DNA of 64,000 nt from JAJDXO01 sp965221855 (GCA_965221855.1 CBDCSV010000007.1:248001-312000); one strand, 5' to 3'. Numbered from the stretch's first letter, positions 11,096 to 22,405 are shown. A program made the numbers and translations. Notes: generated from the sequence alone by a model not told the origin.

Positions 11096-11788
11096 ATGGC
11101 CGACGGCGATTTCAGATCGATGGATCCGGGTGAGTTGGTAAGGGTTTTCGCCGACCTGCCCTATCCGGAGAAACGCAAGGTGTGGATCGAAATTTCCGAT
11201 CTCACGGAAGAGGAATTCGACGCCAAGATGGCGTGGCAGAAGGCGCGCCGCGAGAACGTGCCAGGCGTCGGCGACGAGGCGCCCGCCTTCACCCTCGATG
11301 TGCTCGATCCCGAAAAGGGCCGTACCGGCGAGACGGTGAGCCTCGAATCCCTGCGCGGCAAGCCGGTGGCGCTGATCTTCGGCTCCTATACGTGACCGCC
11401 CTATCGCGGTTGGGCCGTGCGCCTCAACGAGATTTACGACCGGTACAAGGACGATGTGCGGTTCCTGTCAATTTACATCCGCGAAGCACATGCCGATGAC
11501 GGCTGGCGCTCGCCGAAGAACCTGCAGGAAGGCATCGTCTACAAGGAACCGACCACCGAAGACGAACGCACCGAGGTGGCGAGCGCCTGCCAGCACATGC
11601 TCGACCTCAAGATGCCCATGCTGATCGACGACATCCGCAACACGGTGGAAGAGCGGTACATCGCCATCCCCATGCGGCTGTTCCTTATCGACGCCGGCGG
11701 CAGGCTTGCCTATGTGGGCGGCGAGGGACCGAGGGACTTCAGGCCCGACGAGTTCGCCGAGGCCATCGGGGCGCATTTGAAGGGTTAG
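11096..11788 (+). CDS. Iodothyronine-deiodinase-like selenoprotein (Sec at codon 100)
   Basis: Read through the in-frame TGA at 11393-11395, this gene gives a 230-residue protein. Residues 60-230 form a thioredoxin-like fold of the deiodinase family: FGSYT-Sec-PPY is the deiodinase active site (FGSCT-Sec-PPF in vertebrate enzymes), followed 35 residues later by SIYIREAHADDGW, matching the deiodinase (V/I)YI.EAH..DGW, and by AYVGGEGP near the C-terminus (YLGGKGP in the animals). The frame, spacing and homology continue unbroken across the TGA, which argues for selenocysteine rather than a nonsense mutation. The ATG at 11096 follows AGGGGAC. In bacteria the substrate is unknown; a thiol/selenol redox or dehalogenating role is plausible. 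Gene callers would split it into 11096-11395 and a fragment starting near 11417. Confidence 0.88.
11393..11419 (+). promoter_or_regulatory. Sec UGA codon and candidate bacterial SECIS hairpin
   Basis: After the UGA (11393-11395) the RNA can form a 5-bp stem (CGCGG at 11405-11409 with CCGTG at 11415-11419, one G-U pair) with the loop UUGGG, 14 bases past the UGA. Bacterial SECIS elements are short hairpins close behind the UGA whose loop carries GG or GU for SelB. The position fits; the stem is weak, so this is a candidate only. Confidence 0.4.
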
Positions 11789-11791
11789 CGG

Positions 11792-12283
11792 ATGAACGAG
11801 ATCGAGAACGCCGCCTACGTGTCCGTCGGCCGGGCCAGCGGGTTTACCGGTCTCGCCATCTTCTGCCTGATCTTCGGGCTCTCGTTCGATCCGGCCTTCG
11901 CCGCCCAGGTGGGCGGCATGGCCAGCCTGATCTTCGCCTTCATTCTGGTGTGGTGCGCGCTTCGCGCCCGCACCCGTCCCTACAAGAAGACCGAGGCGTG
12001 GCTGATCCTCAAGAAGGAGTTCCGCCCGCCGGCCGAGATCGCCCAACAGGTCATCGGGGTTGCGCTCCGGGAGACCTATTTCTGGTTCGCCAAACAGGCG
12101 GCGACCATCGCCTTCGTGCTGCTGGTGATCGCGCTGTTCCTGAAGGTTGCGTTCGTCTATGGCGGGCTGGACATCCTGCCGGGCGCATCGGTCCATGGGC
12201 CGGGCCCGGGCATCGTCACGGACGCTCCCGCCACGGGCATCGGCACCGGCGTCGGGATATCCAGGCACGGGATCTTTCCGTAG
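11792..12283 (+). CDS. Membrane protein of unknown function, coupled to the deiodinase-like selenoprotein
   Basis: A 163-residue integral membrane protein beginning three bases after the selenoprotein stop, so the two are translated together. Hydrophobic segments lie at about residues 17-33, 38-56 and 103-124; the stretch between the second and third is basic and carries a KKTEAWLILKKEF helix. The C-terminal 35 residues are Gly/Pro-rich (GPGPGIVTDAPATGIGTG). No family is recognised and no redox Cys pair is visible. The tight coupling makes it a candidate partner or membrane anchor for the selenoprotein. Confidence 0.75.
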   Translation: MNEIENAAYVSVGRASGFTGLAIFCLIFGLSFDPAFAAQVGGMASLIFAFILVWCALRARTRPYKKTEAWLILKKEFRPPAEIAQQVIGVALRETYFWFAKQAATIAFVLLVIALFLKVAFVYGGLDILPGASVHGPGPGIVTDAPATGIGTGVGISRHGIFP

Positions 12284-12315
12284 TGGCCAATGGTGGTCAC
12301 TGCATCGCTCTTGAC

Positions 12316-12386
12316 CGTCATGCCCCGCCTCCGCGCGGGGCATCCAGTATTTGGATTGCTGGATTGCCCGGGCAGAGCCGGGCAAT
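12316..12386. repeat. Pair of dispersed hairpin repeats, short form
   Basis: A short palindrome (CGTCATGCCCCG...CGCGGGGCATCCAG, 12316-12346) is followed by a related hairpin in the opposite sense (CTGGATTGCCCGG...CCGGGCAATGACG, 12359-12389). The same head-to-head pairing occurs at 35936-36027 and 40055-40176. It separates the selenoprotein operon from the DUF488 gene. Confidence 0.8.
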
Positions 12387-12408
12387 GACGAGGCGTTGGG
12401 GGGACTGA

Positions 12409-12870
12409 ATGAAGGCTGTCGCCACCATCGGCTATGAGGGCGCGAGCATCTCCGAGTTCGTCGCCGCCCTTGAGCGGAACGGGGTGAGCGTATTGGTGGA
12501 TGTCCGGGACGTGCCCTGGTCCCGCAAGCCCGACTTCTGCAAATTCCCCTTGAGCGGCGCGCTCAACGAGGCGGGGATCGAGTACAAGCACCTGCGGGCC
12601 TTGGGCAACCCGGAAGAGGGGCGGGACGCGGCCAAGTCGGGCGACGTGGATCTCTACCGCTCCATCTACGCCGGTCAGCTTGCGAGTGAACCGGCGGAGG
12701 CGGCGCTGGCCGACGTGACGGCGCTCGCCGCCAAGGGTTTGCCGTGCCTCATGTGTCTGGAACGGGACCCCAGGAGCTGTCACCGCAGCATGATCGCTGA
12801 AACCCTCGAGTCGCGCGGGCTCGCCATCCGCCACCTGTCGGTTCAGCCGGATCTGTTTATCGGGACCTAA
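12409..12870 (+). CDS. DUF488 family protein
   Basis: A 153-residue DUF488 protein. The family signature is visible: an opening TIGYEG strand, DVRDVPWSRKPDF after the second strand, and near the end CLMCLERDPRSCHR, where the Cys and His residues are conserved and may bind metal or act as nucleophile. DUF488 proteins are widespread with no settled function. It stands directly behind the repeat pair, has its own start with a GGGGGA site, and faces the convergent GFA gene. Confidence 0.88.
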   Translation: MKAVATIGYEGASISEFVAALERNGVSVLVDVRDVPWSRKPDFCKFPLSGALNEAGIEYKHLRALGNPEEGRDAAKSGDVDLYRSIYAGQLASEPAEAALADVTALAAKGLPCLMCLERDPRSCHRSMIAETLESRGLAIRHLSVQPDLFIGT

Positions 12871-12879
12871 TCCAAAGGC

Positions 12880-13281
12880 TCATTCCGTTCCCGGGGGATG
12901 TCCCTCGGATTGGGGCGCGTCGTCGCAGATTCCGTACCAATGGGGTTTCTCGGAAACGAACTCGTGAAACTGGTTGGTGAGGCCGAACTCACCGTCGAGC
13001 GCGTTCGCCGCGATGGGAAAGGTGTCCATCTCGGCGGTGATCTCCCCCAAAGACGTGCCGCAAATCCTGCAGAAGCACCTGCCGTACTTGTACGGTGCCG
13101 GCGGTTGGTGGGTGGCCACGTGATCCTTCCCCTGGACCCATTCCAAGGTTTCCTTCTTGACAAAGACCACGGTACTGGCGCCGGCCTTCCGGCACCGCGA
13201 GCAATGACAGGTGCCCATCACCGCCGGCTCCGACGACAGCTCGAATTTGACCGCGCCGCACAGACAACTCCCCTGGATCAT
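12880..13281 (-). CDS. GFA (glutathione-dependent formaldehyde-activating) family protein
   Basis: A 133-residue protein of the GFA/CENP-V fold, a small zinc protein. The zinc ligands are visible in order: SCLCGAV near residue 5, TCHCSRCRKAG near residue 24 and FCRICGT near residue 70. Members have been linked with glutathione-formaldehyde adducts but most have no proven activity. It is convergent with DUF488 and divergent from ssb, with about 190 bases to the ssb start. Confidence 0.92.
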   Translation of the reverse strand: MIQGSCLCGAVKFELSSEPAVMGTCHCSRCRKAGASTVVFVKKETLEWVQGKDHVATHQPPAPYKYGRCFCRICGTSLGEITAEMDTFPIAANALDGEFGLTNQFHEFVSEKPHWYGICDDAPQSEGHPPGTE

Positions 13282-13467
13282 CTAATCCCTTCCCCTGACA
13301 TGAGAAACCCGTTATAAGAACATTGCATGAACATTTTAATGGTATCAATGCCGGAGTGATGAGAGACCGGTTGCCAGAATAGAGGTGAACCCCCGGGAGA
13401 ATCGGGGTACATAACCAGGAGAAACCAATGACCGAAATTCCACGACCACGTGAAGGGGGCGGAGAGC

Positions 13468-13962
13468 ATGGCCGGCAGCGTTAACAAAGTCATTCTGATT
13501 GGAAATCTGGGCCGTGATCCCGAGGTCCGCTTTTCCCAGGACGGCAACAAGATCGTCACCATGTCGGTGGCCACCTCCGAGACCTGGAACGACCGCGCCT
13601 CCGGCGAGCGCCGGGAAAGGACCGAATGGCACCGGGTCGTGGTGTTCAACGACCGTATTGCCGACGTGGCCGAGAAGTACCTGAAAAAGGGCTCCAAGGT
13701 GTATATGGAGGGCCAGCTCCAGACCCGCAAATGGCAGGGCCAGGACGGTCAGGACAGGTACACCACCGAGGTCGTGCTGGGCCGTTTCCGGGGCGAACTC
13801 ACCATGCTGGATACCCGCGGCGGCGGAGGCGGCGGGGGTGGTGACTATGGCGGTGGTGGCGGCGGTAGCGATCCCGGAGCCGAGCCCGACTATGCGGCGC
13901 CCGGCGGCGGCGGTGGAGGAGGCGGAGGCGCCGACGACCTCGACGACGACATTCCGTTCTAG
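13468..13962 (+). CDS. ssb: Single-stranded DNA-binding protein
   Basis: A 164-residue SSB that coats single-stranded DNA in replication and repair. The OB fold takes residues 1-115 (MAGSVNKVILIGNLGRDPE, ERTEWHRVVVFN, LKKGSKVYMEGQLQTRKW). The linker is rich in Gly with long GGGGG runs, and the protein ends in the DDDIPF tip that docks partner proteins. The ATG at 13468 was chosen because the family starts with MAGSVNK; an in-frame ATG six codons earlier is possible. Its neighbourhood with uvrA and gyrA is a usual alphaproteobacterial arrangement. Confidence 0.97.
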   Translation: MAGSVNKVILIGNLGRDPEVRFSQDGNKIVTMSVATSETWNDRASGERRERTEWHRVVVFNDRIADVAEKYLKKGSKVYMEGQLQTRKWQGQDGQDRYTTEVVLGRFRGELTMLDTRGGGGGGGGDYGGGGGGSDPGAEPDYAAPGGGGGGGGGADDLDDDIPF

Positions 13963-13985
13963 GCCGTTCTAGGCCATTCTAGGCC
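13956..13985 (+). repeat. Three 10-bp tandem repeats across the ssb stop codon
   Basis: The unit GTTCTAGGCC stands three times in a row (last copy ATTCTAGGCC). The first copy contains the Phe-stop end of ssb (TTC TAG), so the repeats duplicate the gene end into the 3' untranslated region. Confidence 0.85.
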
Positions 13986-14012
13986 GTTCCAATCACGTTT
14001 CCGGAGGCCCAA

Positions 14013-14843
14013 TTGTCGGATATCACCGACGTCCTGGTAAACCTCAACATCGTTGGCTCCCTGGAGGACGGGGAGATCGACCTCGCCGACGTGGCGCTGA
14101 TGCTGGGGGCGCTCGATCACCCGGACAAGCGGGTCGAGCAGTACCGGGACCATCTGGCCGAACTGGCGGGCCACGCCAATGCGGTGAAGGCGCAGGCGGC
14201 CAACGTCCACGACCGGGCCGCGGTGCTCCATGACGTCGTGTTCGCCGACGGCGGCTACCTGGGGGATACCGAGACCTATGACGACACGGACAACGCCAAC
14301 CTCATGCGGGTGATCGACCGGCGCCGCGGCATTCCCGTGTCGCTGGGGATCATCCTCATTCACGTCGCCCGCGCGCTTCGGTGGGACATCGCGGGGATCA
14401 ATTTCCCCGGTCACTTCCTGCTTCGGCTGCAGGCGCAAGGCGAATCGGCGATCATCGATCCCTTTGACGGCGCCCGGATGCTGCAGATGAGCGAGCTCAA
14501 GCGGCTGTTGAAGGGCGTCTACGGGACCGACCTGCCGATGAAGCCCGATTTCGTCCGTTCGGTGGGCAACCGGGACATTCTCTTGCGTTTGCAGAACAAC
14601 ATCAAAACACGGGCCTTGCAGCAGGGCGATACGCCCCGCGCCGTCGAGGTGCTGCGGCGCATGGCCCTGATTGCCCCGGGCCATGGCGAGACCAACATCG
14701 AGCTCGCCGCGCTCGAGGCCGGTCAGGGAAACATGAAGGCCGCGGTGATGGTGCTCGAGGACTACATCGCGCTGGGCGGCGCGGCGCTCGACGACCGGGA
14801 CGCGGAACGTATGCTGGATGAGCTGAAACGCGGGCTCAACTAG
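14013..14843 (+). CDS. SirB1-type transglutaminase-like protein
   Basis: A 276-residue member of the SirB1 (UPF0162) family. A transglutaminase-like N-terminal domain with the conserved RRGIPVSLGIILIHVARALRW block (near 109-129) and INFPGHFLLRL (near 132) is followed by TPR-like helices (PRAVEVLRRMALIAPGHGET). The catalytic Cys of transglutaminases is not seen, as is usual in this family. The start is TTG, preceded by GGAGG at about 10 bases. Its stop overlaps the GTG start of the next gene by one base, so the pair is translationally coupled. The precise role is unknown. Confidence 0.85.
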   Translation: MSDITDVLVNLNIVGSLEDGEIDLADVALMLGALDHPDKRVEQYRDHLAELAGHANAVKAQAANVHDRAAVLHDVVFADGGYLGDTETYDDTDNANLMRVIDRRRGIPVSLGIILIHVARALRWDIAGINFPGHFLLRLQAQGESAIIDPFDGARMLQMSELKRLLKGVYGTDLPMKPDFVRSVGNRDILLRLQNNIKTRALQQGDTPRAVEVLRRMALIAPGHGETNIELAALEAGQGNMKAAVMVLEDYIALGGAALDDRDAERMLDELKRGLN

Positions 14844-15607
14844 TGCAGCTTCACTACCTGGAGGCCGGTGAAGGACCCGGGGTCCTCATCCTCCACGGGC
14901 TGTTCGGTCAGGCGCGGAACTGGGCCGCCGTCGCCAAGGGCCTCGCGGAAGACTACCGGCTTGTCAGCGTCGATCTCCCCAATCACGGCCGTTCGCCCTG
15001 GACCAAGGATGTGAGCTACCCCTCGATGGCCGCCAACGTCGCCGGGTTCATGGAAGGACATAAACTCGAGGGGGCGGCCGTGGTCGGCCACTCCATGGGC
15101 GGTAAGGTGGCCATGGCGCTGGCGCTGACCCGGCCCGATCTGGTCGGCGGGCTGGTGGTGGTCGATATCGCGCCGGTCCCCTACGCCCACGGCATCCGGC
15201 ATCACATGGAGGCGATGCAGGCGTTGCCCCTCGAACTGTTGACCAGCCGCGAAAGCGCCGACGAGATGCTGGCCCGCGGGGTGGACGATCCGGCGGTCCG
15301 GGCGCTGCTGCTCTCCAATCTCGCCCGCGGCAAGGACGGCTATGTTTGGCGGATCAACCTGGATGGCCTGCACGACGGGGCCGACGTGATCCACGGTTTT
15401 CCGGACATGGACGGCGCGCAATATGAGGGCCGCACGCTGTTCATCGCCGGCGAGACCTCGGACTTCATCGAGGAAGAGCACAAGGAGGTGATCAACTCCC
15501 TGTTCCCGAATGCCGGGCACGCGGTGGTCAAGGGCGCCGGTCACTGGGTGCACGCGGACAAACCCGAAGAGACCGTCGATCTCTTGCGGAAGTTCCTGGC
15601 GGGGTAG
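14843..15607 (+). CDS. Alpha/beta-fold hydrolase (YbfF-like esterase)
   Basis: A 254-residue serine hydrolase. The oxyanion strand LILHGLFGQARNW is near residue 13, the nucleophile elbow GHSMGG near residue 80, and the catalytic His is in GAGHWVHADKPEE near 233. The closest match by eye is the esterase YbfF and its relatives, which open with HYLEAGEG. The GTG start at 14843 overlaps the stop of the SirB1-like gene. The stop abuts the stop of the opposing TfoX-N gene. Confidence 0.88.
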   Translation: MQLHYLEAGEGPGVLILHGLFGQARNWAAVAKGLAEDYRLVSVDLPNHGRSPWTKDVSYPSMAANVAGFMEGHKLEGAAVVGHSMGGKVAMALALTRPDLVGGLVVVDIAPVPYAHGIRHHMEAMQALPLELLTSRESADEMLARGVDDPAVRALLLSNLARGKDGYVWRINLDGLHDGADVIHGFPDMDGAQYEGRTLFIAGETSDFIEEEHKEVINSLFPNAGHAVVKGAGHWVHADKPEETVDLLRKFLAG

Positions 15608-15937
15608 TTATTTCGGCGGCAGGGAGCGGGCGAAGGCGTAGCCCCGTTCGATCCACGCCTCGAGTTCCGTCTCGTCCTCGAAGGCGGCGGGGGCCACTTC
15701 GACCCAGCCGGTCATGGGCCGGCCGGTGATGTCGAATTCCTTGACATGGTCTTCGGCGAGGGCGGCTTCGTATGCGTCGGGGCCGACGCGGACGATCATG
15801 TTGTCCCGGTTGACGCCGCAGGCGATGTTGCCATGACAGAAGAAGGCGATACCGCCGAACATCTTCTTCTCGTCGTGTGCCGGGTCGCCGGGGATGACGG
15901 CGCGCATGCGCTCCGCCAGATGTTCGTCATAAGCCAT
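15608..15937 (-). CDS. TfoX N-terminal domain protein
   Basis: A 109-residue stand-alone TfoX/Sxy N-terminal domain. The family block KKMFGGIAFFCHGNIACGV is near residue 24 and the partner block DITGRPMTGWVEV near 69. In gammaproteobacteria the full protein regulates competence; short versions like this are common in alphaproteobacteria with no known role. A much longer reading upstream in the same frame runs through the MFS gene on the same strand and is spurious. The ATG at 15937 gives the family's standard N-terminus. Confidence 0.87.
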   Translation of the reverse strand: MAYDEHLAERMRAVIPGDPAHDEKKMFGGIAFFCHGNIACGVNRDNMIVRVGPDAYEAALAEDHVKEFDITGRPMTGWVEVAPAAFEDETELEAWIERGYAFARSLPPK

Positions 15938-15969
15938 CGGCCGAGTGTAGCGGGTATGGGTGTCGGGCG

Positions 15970-17172
15970 CTATTCCGCGGGCGCCGCAATGCGCTCCCGC
16001 CGGCGGGTAAGGGCCAGCCAGGTGACCGCGGCCATGGCGATGACGATCATCGGCACGGCCAGGATGTTGACCCAGTTCCAGCCCAGCAGCTGGTAGACCG
16101 CGCCCGAGACCAGGGACGCGACGGCGACGGCGGTAAAGACGATGAAATCGTTGGTCCCCTGGAGCTTGGCGCGTTCCGACGGCGTATCGATTTCGGTGAG
16201 CAGGGCGGTGCCGCCGGTAAAGGCGAAGTTCCAGCCGCATCCCAGGAGGAACAGGCTGACCCAGAAATGCCAGAACTCGACGCCCAGCAGCGCAACGGCC
16301 ACCGCACCGGTGAGAAGAGCAAGGCCCACGGTAATGATCCGCAGGGTGCCGAACCGCTTGATCAACGAACCGGTCACGAAGCCCGGCGCGAACATGCCGA
16401 CCACATGCCAGGAAATGACCAGCGCGACGTCGCCGTCGCCGAAGGAATAGCCGTACTGCATGGAGATGGGGGTTACGGTCATCAGGAGATTCATCACGAC
16501 GTACGAGAACGTGGCGGCGATGACGGCGACGACGGCCACCGGGGTCTTGAAAATCTCGAGGAGCGGGCGGCCGGGATCGTCGAACTCGGCCTTGGTGAGT
16601 TTGGGAATATCTATTCCCAGCACCACCAGTCCGGAAAGCAGGGTGGAGCACGCGAGAATGAGGAACGATCCGGCAAAGGCGGCTCCGTCGATCCAATCCT
16701 TGCCGATAATCGCCGAGTAGGGGCCCGTGAAGGCGCCCAGGACTCCGGCGGCGAGCACCAGGGCGATGGCCGTCGCCTTGAAGTCGGCACTGGCGACGTC
16801 GGCGGCGGCGAACCGGTATTGCTGTGCGAACCCGGAGTAGATGCCGAACAGGAAGATTGACGCGTTGAAAAGCACGAACTGCACTTCGATGATGGCGAGG
16901 GCGCCCAAAAGCGCTCCGCCGGTGCCGATCAGCGAGCCGACGACGAATCCGGCCTTGCGGCCGATGCGCCGCATCAGCAGCGCCGAGGGCAGTGTCCCCG
17001 CGGCCGTGCCGATCAGCATCATGGTGAGCGGAATAGTGACCAGCACGCCGGCGTCGAACACGCCTTCGGACACCAGACCGGAAGCGAGGAATGTCAGGCC
17101 CCGGCCGGTGTTGAACAGAACCTGGCAAAGGCCGAGAACGCCGACGTTTTTCTTTTCCCGGGATAGTCTCAC
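15970..17172 (-). CDS. MFS transporter
   Basis: A 400-residue major facilitator with 12 hydrophobic segments. Motif A-like sequence ALLMRRIGRKAGFVVG follows the second helix, and a short basic tail (RRRERIAAPAE) ends the protein. It belongs to the same broad type as proteins annotated YfmO/Bcr-like efflux carriers; the substrate cannot be read from sequence. The start is GTG at 17172. It is divergent from gyrA, with 305 bases between the starts. Confidence 0.88.
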   Translation of the reverse strand: MRLSREKKNVGVLGLCQVLFNTGRGLTFLASGLVSEGVFDAGVLVTIPLTMMLIGTAAGTLPSALLMRRIGRKAGFVVGSLIGTGGALLGALAIIEVQFVLFNASIFLFGIYSGFAQQYRFAAADVASADFKATAIALVLAAGVLGAFTGPYSAIIGKDWIDGAAFAGSFLILACSTLLSGLVVLGIDIPKLTKAEFDDPGRPLLEIFKTPVAVVAVIAATFSYVVMNLLMTVTPISMQYGYSFGDGDVALVISWHVVGMFAPGFVTGSLIKRFGTLRIITVGLALLTGAVAVALLGVEFWHFWVSLFLLGCGWNFAFTGGTALLTEIDTPSERAKLQGTNDFIVFTAVAVASLVSGAVYQLLGWNWVNILAVPMIVIAMAAVTWLALTRRRERIAAPAE

Positions 17173-17381
17173 CCCGGTGCTTTACGGGAGCCCGAAGGCC
17201 CCTGCAAGCGCTTTCCCATGGAGCTGTCAATGTCGTCCGATTCGGCCAGATTCGGATGATTTTCGCCCTTCGGGATGGTCCCGGCCGCTCGTCACCGGCC
17301 CGATCCGGCGCCGTTGAAATTTCTAACGTGTTATCAATGGGTTACGTGAAATATTCAGGTCTCGAAATAGGCCTTGTCCGG

Positions 17382-17410
17382 TTGTTGCGGACGGCCGGTT
17401 TTGCTATAAA
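17382..17410 (+). promoter_or_regulatory. Probable sigma-70 promoter of gyrA
   Basis: In the 305-base gap between the MFS gene and gyrA the sequence turns AT-rich. TTGTTG (17382-17387) and TATAAA (17405-17410) stand 17 bases apart, an ideal spacing, 67 bases before the TTG start. Nothing else is recognised in the gap. Confidence 0.55.
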
Positions 17411-17477
17411 TATTTCATGAATTTTCACCTCCGCCGGCCCAGCGGCGAGCCCAAAATTTCCAATAGGATCAACGCCT

Positions 17478-20330
<2,853 letters not shown>

Positions 20331-20335
20331 GGCGA

Positions 20336-20848
20336 ATGGGCGATAGAACTGGCGTATATCCCGGAACCTTCGATCCGATCACCCATGGTCATCAGGACAT
20401 CATCAGCCGGGCGACCCGGGTGGTGGATCACCTGATCGTCGGCGTCGCCGTCAACGCGGGCAAGGGACCGCTGTTCTCGCTCGATGAGCGGGTCGCCATG
20501 GTCGAGGCCGAAGTTGCGGAGATGGATACCAACAGCGCCCGTGTCGACGTCCGGCCCATGGAAGGGCTGCTGATGCATTTCGCCGAGGAGTGCGGCGCCT
20601 CCCTGATCGTGCGGGGTCTGCGGGCGGTATCCGATTTCGAATACGAGTTTCAGATGGTCGGCATGAACGCACGGCTCAACGACGGCATCGAAACCGTGTT
20701 TCTCATGGCCTCGGAACACCACCAATTCATCTCGTCGCGGCTGGTGAAGGAAATCGGCATGCTGGGCGGCGACATCAAACCGTTCCTCTCGCCCCGTGTG
20801 GTCGAACGGATGAACGGGAAGCTCGCGGACGGTCCGGCCGCGGAGTAA
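20336..20848 (+). CDS. coaD: Phosphopantetheine adenylyltransferase
   Basis: Catalyses the fourth step of coenzyme A synthesis, joining AMP to 4'-phosphopantetheine. The 170-residue length is normal. The nucleotidyltransferase motif GTFDPITHGHQDII stands near residue 10 (T/HxGH), RGLRAVSDFEYE near 92 and the ISSRLVKEI motif near 130. It lies 5 bases after gyrA, the usual alphaproteobacterial pair. Confidence 0.97.
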   Translation: MGDRTGVYPGTFDPITHGHQDIISRATRVVDHLIVGVAVNAGKGPLFSLDERVAMVEAEVAEMDTNSARVDVRPMEGLLMHFAEECGASLIVRGLRAVSDFEYEFQMVGMNARLNDGIETVFLMASEHHQFISSRLVKEIGMLGGDIKPFLSPRVVERMNGKLADGPAAE

Positions 20849-20884
20849 GGTCCTCCATACCGATTCCGACCCCGGGGGCCGCCC

Positions 20885-21850
20885 ATGCGACTAGCCACCT
20901 TCCTGCACCGAGACGGGGATGCCCGGGCCGGTGTTCTGCTCGAAGACGACACCCGGATCGTCGATCTGTTCGCCGCCGAGCCCGAACCCTGTTTCGGTTC
21001 CATGCAGGCCCTGATCGAGGGCGGGCCCGAGGCATTGGACGCCGCCCGGGAGGTCGCGGATAACCCGCCGTCCATCGCGGTTCATATGACGGAAGGGGCA
21101 AGGCTTCTGACGCCCCTGCCGGCGCCGCCGCAAATCCGGGACTGCCTGTGTTTCGAGGAACATTTGAAGCAGGCCTACGATGTCCTGCGCAGGAACCGGG
21201 CGGCCATGGAGCCCGACCCGGAGGCTGCGCTGAAGGAGTTCGAGGCCAAGGGGCTCTTTCGCATCCCCGAGGTCTGGTACCGGCAGCCCATCTACTACAA
21301 GGCCAACCGCCTTGCCGTCGTCGGCCCGGAGGAAGACGTGATCTGGCCCGATTATGCCGAGGTGATGGATTACGAGCTCGAGTTCGGGTTTTTCATCGGC
21401 AAGGGGGGACGGGACATTCCCAAGGAGAAGGCCCGGGAGCACATTTTCGGGTACGCCATCTTCAACGACATATCGGCCCGCGATACCCAGGCGGTCGAGA
21501 TGCCGGGCGGACTTGGACCGGGCAAGGGCAAGGACTTCGACACCGGCAACGTCATCGGCCCCTGTATCGTGACCGCCGACGATCTGGACCCCTACGACTG
21601 CACCATGATTGCCCGCGTCAACGGGGAGGAGTGGTCGCGCGGACATTCGAGTTCGATCCACTGGACCTTCGAGGATTTGATCGCCCACATTTCCCGCTCC
21701 GAAACCTTGTATCCCGGTGAATTCATCGCGTCGGGAACCGTTGGCGGCGGCAGCGGCCTGGAGCAGGAGCGTTACCTCTCCGACGGCGACGTCATGGAGC
21801 TGGAGGTCGAGGGGATCGGCATTTTGCGCAACCGGATCATCAGAAAATAG
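20885..21850 (+). CDS. Fumarylacetoacetate hydrolase family protein
   Basis: A 321-residue FAH-fold enzyme; these cleave or decarboxylate 2,4-dioxo acids in aromatic and sugar-acid breakdown. Metal ligands appear as the Glu pair in YELEFGFFIGKG (near residue 160) and the Asp in NDISARDTQ (near 194), with the closing GSGLEQERYLSDGD and GIGILRNRI. An N-terminal domain of about 90 residues precedes the catalytic core. It starts the four-gene run to 25699, all on the + strand with gaps under 40 bases, consistent with one catabolic operon. Confidence 0.9.
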   Translation: MRLATFLHRDGDARAGVLLEDDTRIVDLFAAEPEPCFGSMQALIEGGPEALDAAREVADNPPSIAVHMTEGARLLTPLPAPPQIRDCLCFEEHLKQAYDVLRRNRAAMEPDPEAALKEFEAKGLFRIPEVWYRQPIYYKANRLAVVGPEEDVIWPDYAEVMDYELEFGFFIGKGGRDIPKEKAREHIFGYAIFNDISARDTQAVEMPGGLGPGKGKDFDTGNVIGPCIVTADDLDPYDCTMIARVNGEEWSRGHSSSIHWTFEDLIAHISRSETLYPGEFIASGTVGGGSGLEQERYLSDGDVMELEVEGIGILRNRIIRK

Positions 21851-21859
21851 GAAAGGCTC

Positions 21860-22390
21860 ATGGTCGAGAAAATCAGGCGGGTAATCACCGGCCACGACGA
21901 GAACGGAAAGTCGGTGTTCATCATCGATGGCGATGCGACGGCGGTGAAGGAAATGGAGTCCATGCCGGGTCTGGCGCTGACCGACATCTGGCAAACCGGC
22001 GGCGCGCCGGCGAGCAATGCGGGGAACGCCGATGCCGCCGACCGGCCGGTGGTGCTGGAGCCTCCCGCGAACGGCACCATTTTCCGGGTGGTGGAGTTTC
22101 CGCCCGACGGCCAATGGCGCGACCGCGCCGACGCCAGGGATGCCTTCGCATCGATCGGCGCGGACCACGCCACGGACGATACCAGCGACGATCCGATGAT
22201 GCACAAAACGGCGACCGTCGATTACCTGCTGGTTCTCAAAGGGGAAATCTGGGCGATACTTGATGACAGCGAGGTGTGTCTCAAACAAGGGGATGTGATG
22301 GTCCAGCGGGGCACGAACCATTCGTGGAGCGTCCGGACCGGCGAGCCGTGCCTGCTGGCCGCCATTCTGGTGAGCGCCGAACCCGTCTGA
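21860..22390 (+). CDS. Cupin-domain protein
   Basis: A 176-residue protein with one cupin barrel in the C-terminal half (YLLVLKGEIWAILDDSEVCLKQGDVMVQRGTNHSWSV in outline). The first cupin motif lacks most of the usual His ligands, with His in the second (TNHSW), so metal binding is uncertain. The N-terminal half (RRVITGHDENGKSVFI) is typical of cupins found beside FAH-family and gentisate-type genes. It sits between the FAH gene and an acyl-CoA synthetase and is probably part of the same pathway, perhaps as regulator or isomerase. Confidence 0.85.
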   Translation: MVEKIRRVITGHDENGKSVFIIDGDATAVKEMESMPGLALTDIWQTGGAPASNAGNADAADRPVVLEPPANGTIFRVVEFPPDGQWRDRADARDAFASIGADHATDDTSDDPMMHKTATVDYLLVLKGEIWAILDDSEVCLKQGDVMVQRGTNHSWSVRTGEPCLLAAILVSAEPV

Positions 22391-22405
22391 GGGAGCCCGC
22401 GCCCG

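Noticed and set aside
15938..17230. Upstream extension of the TfoX-N gene through the MFS gene
   Set aside because: The extension is out of frame with the MFS protein and Arg/Gly/Pro-rich; the family starts at the ATG at 15937.
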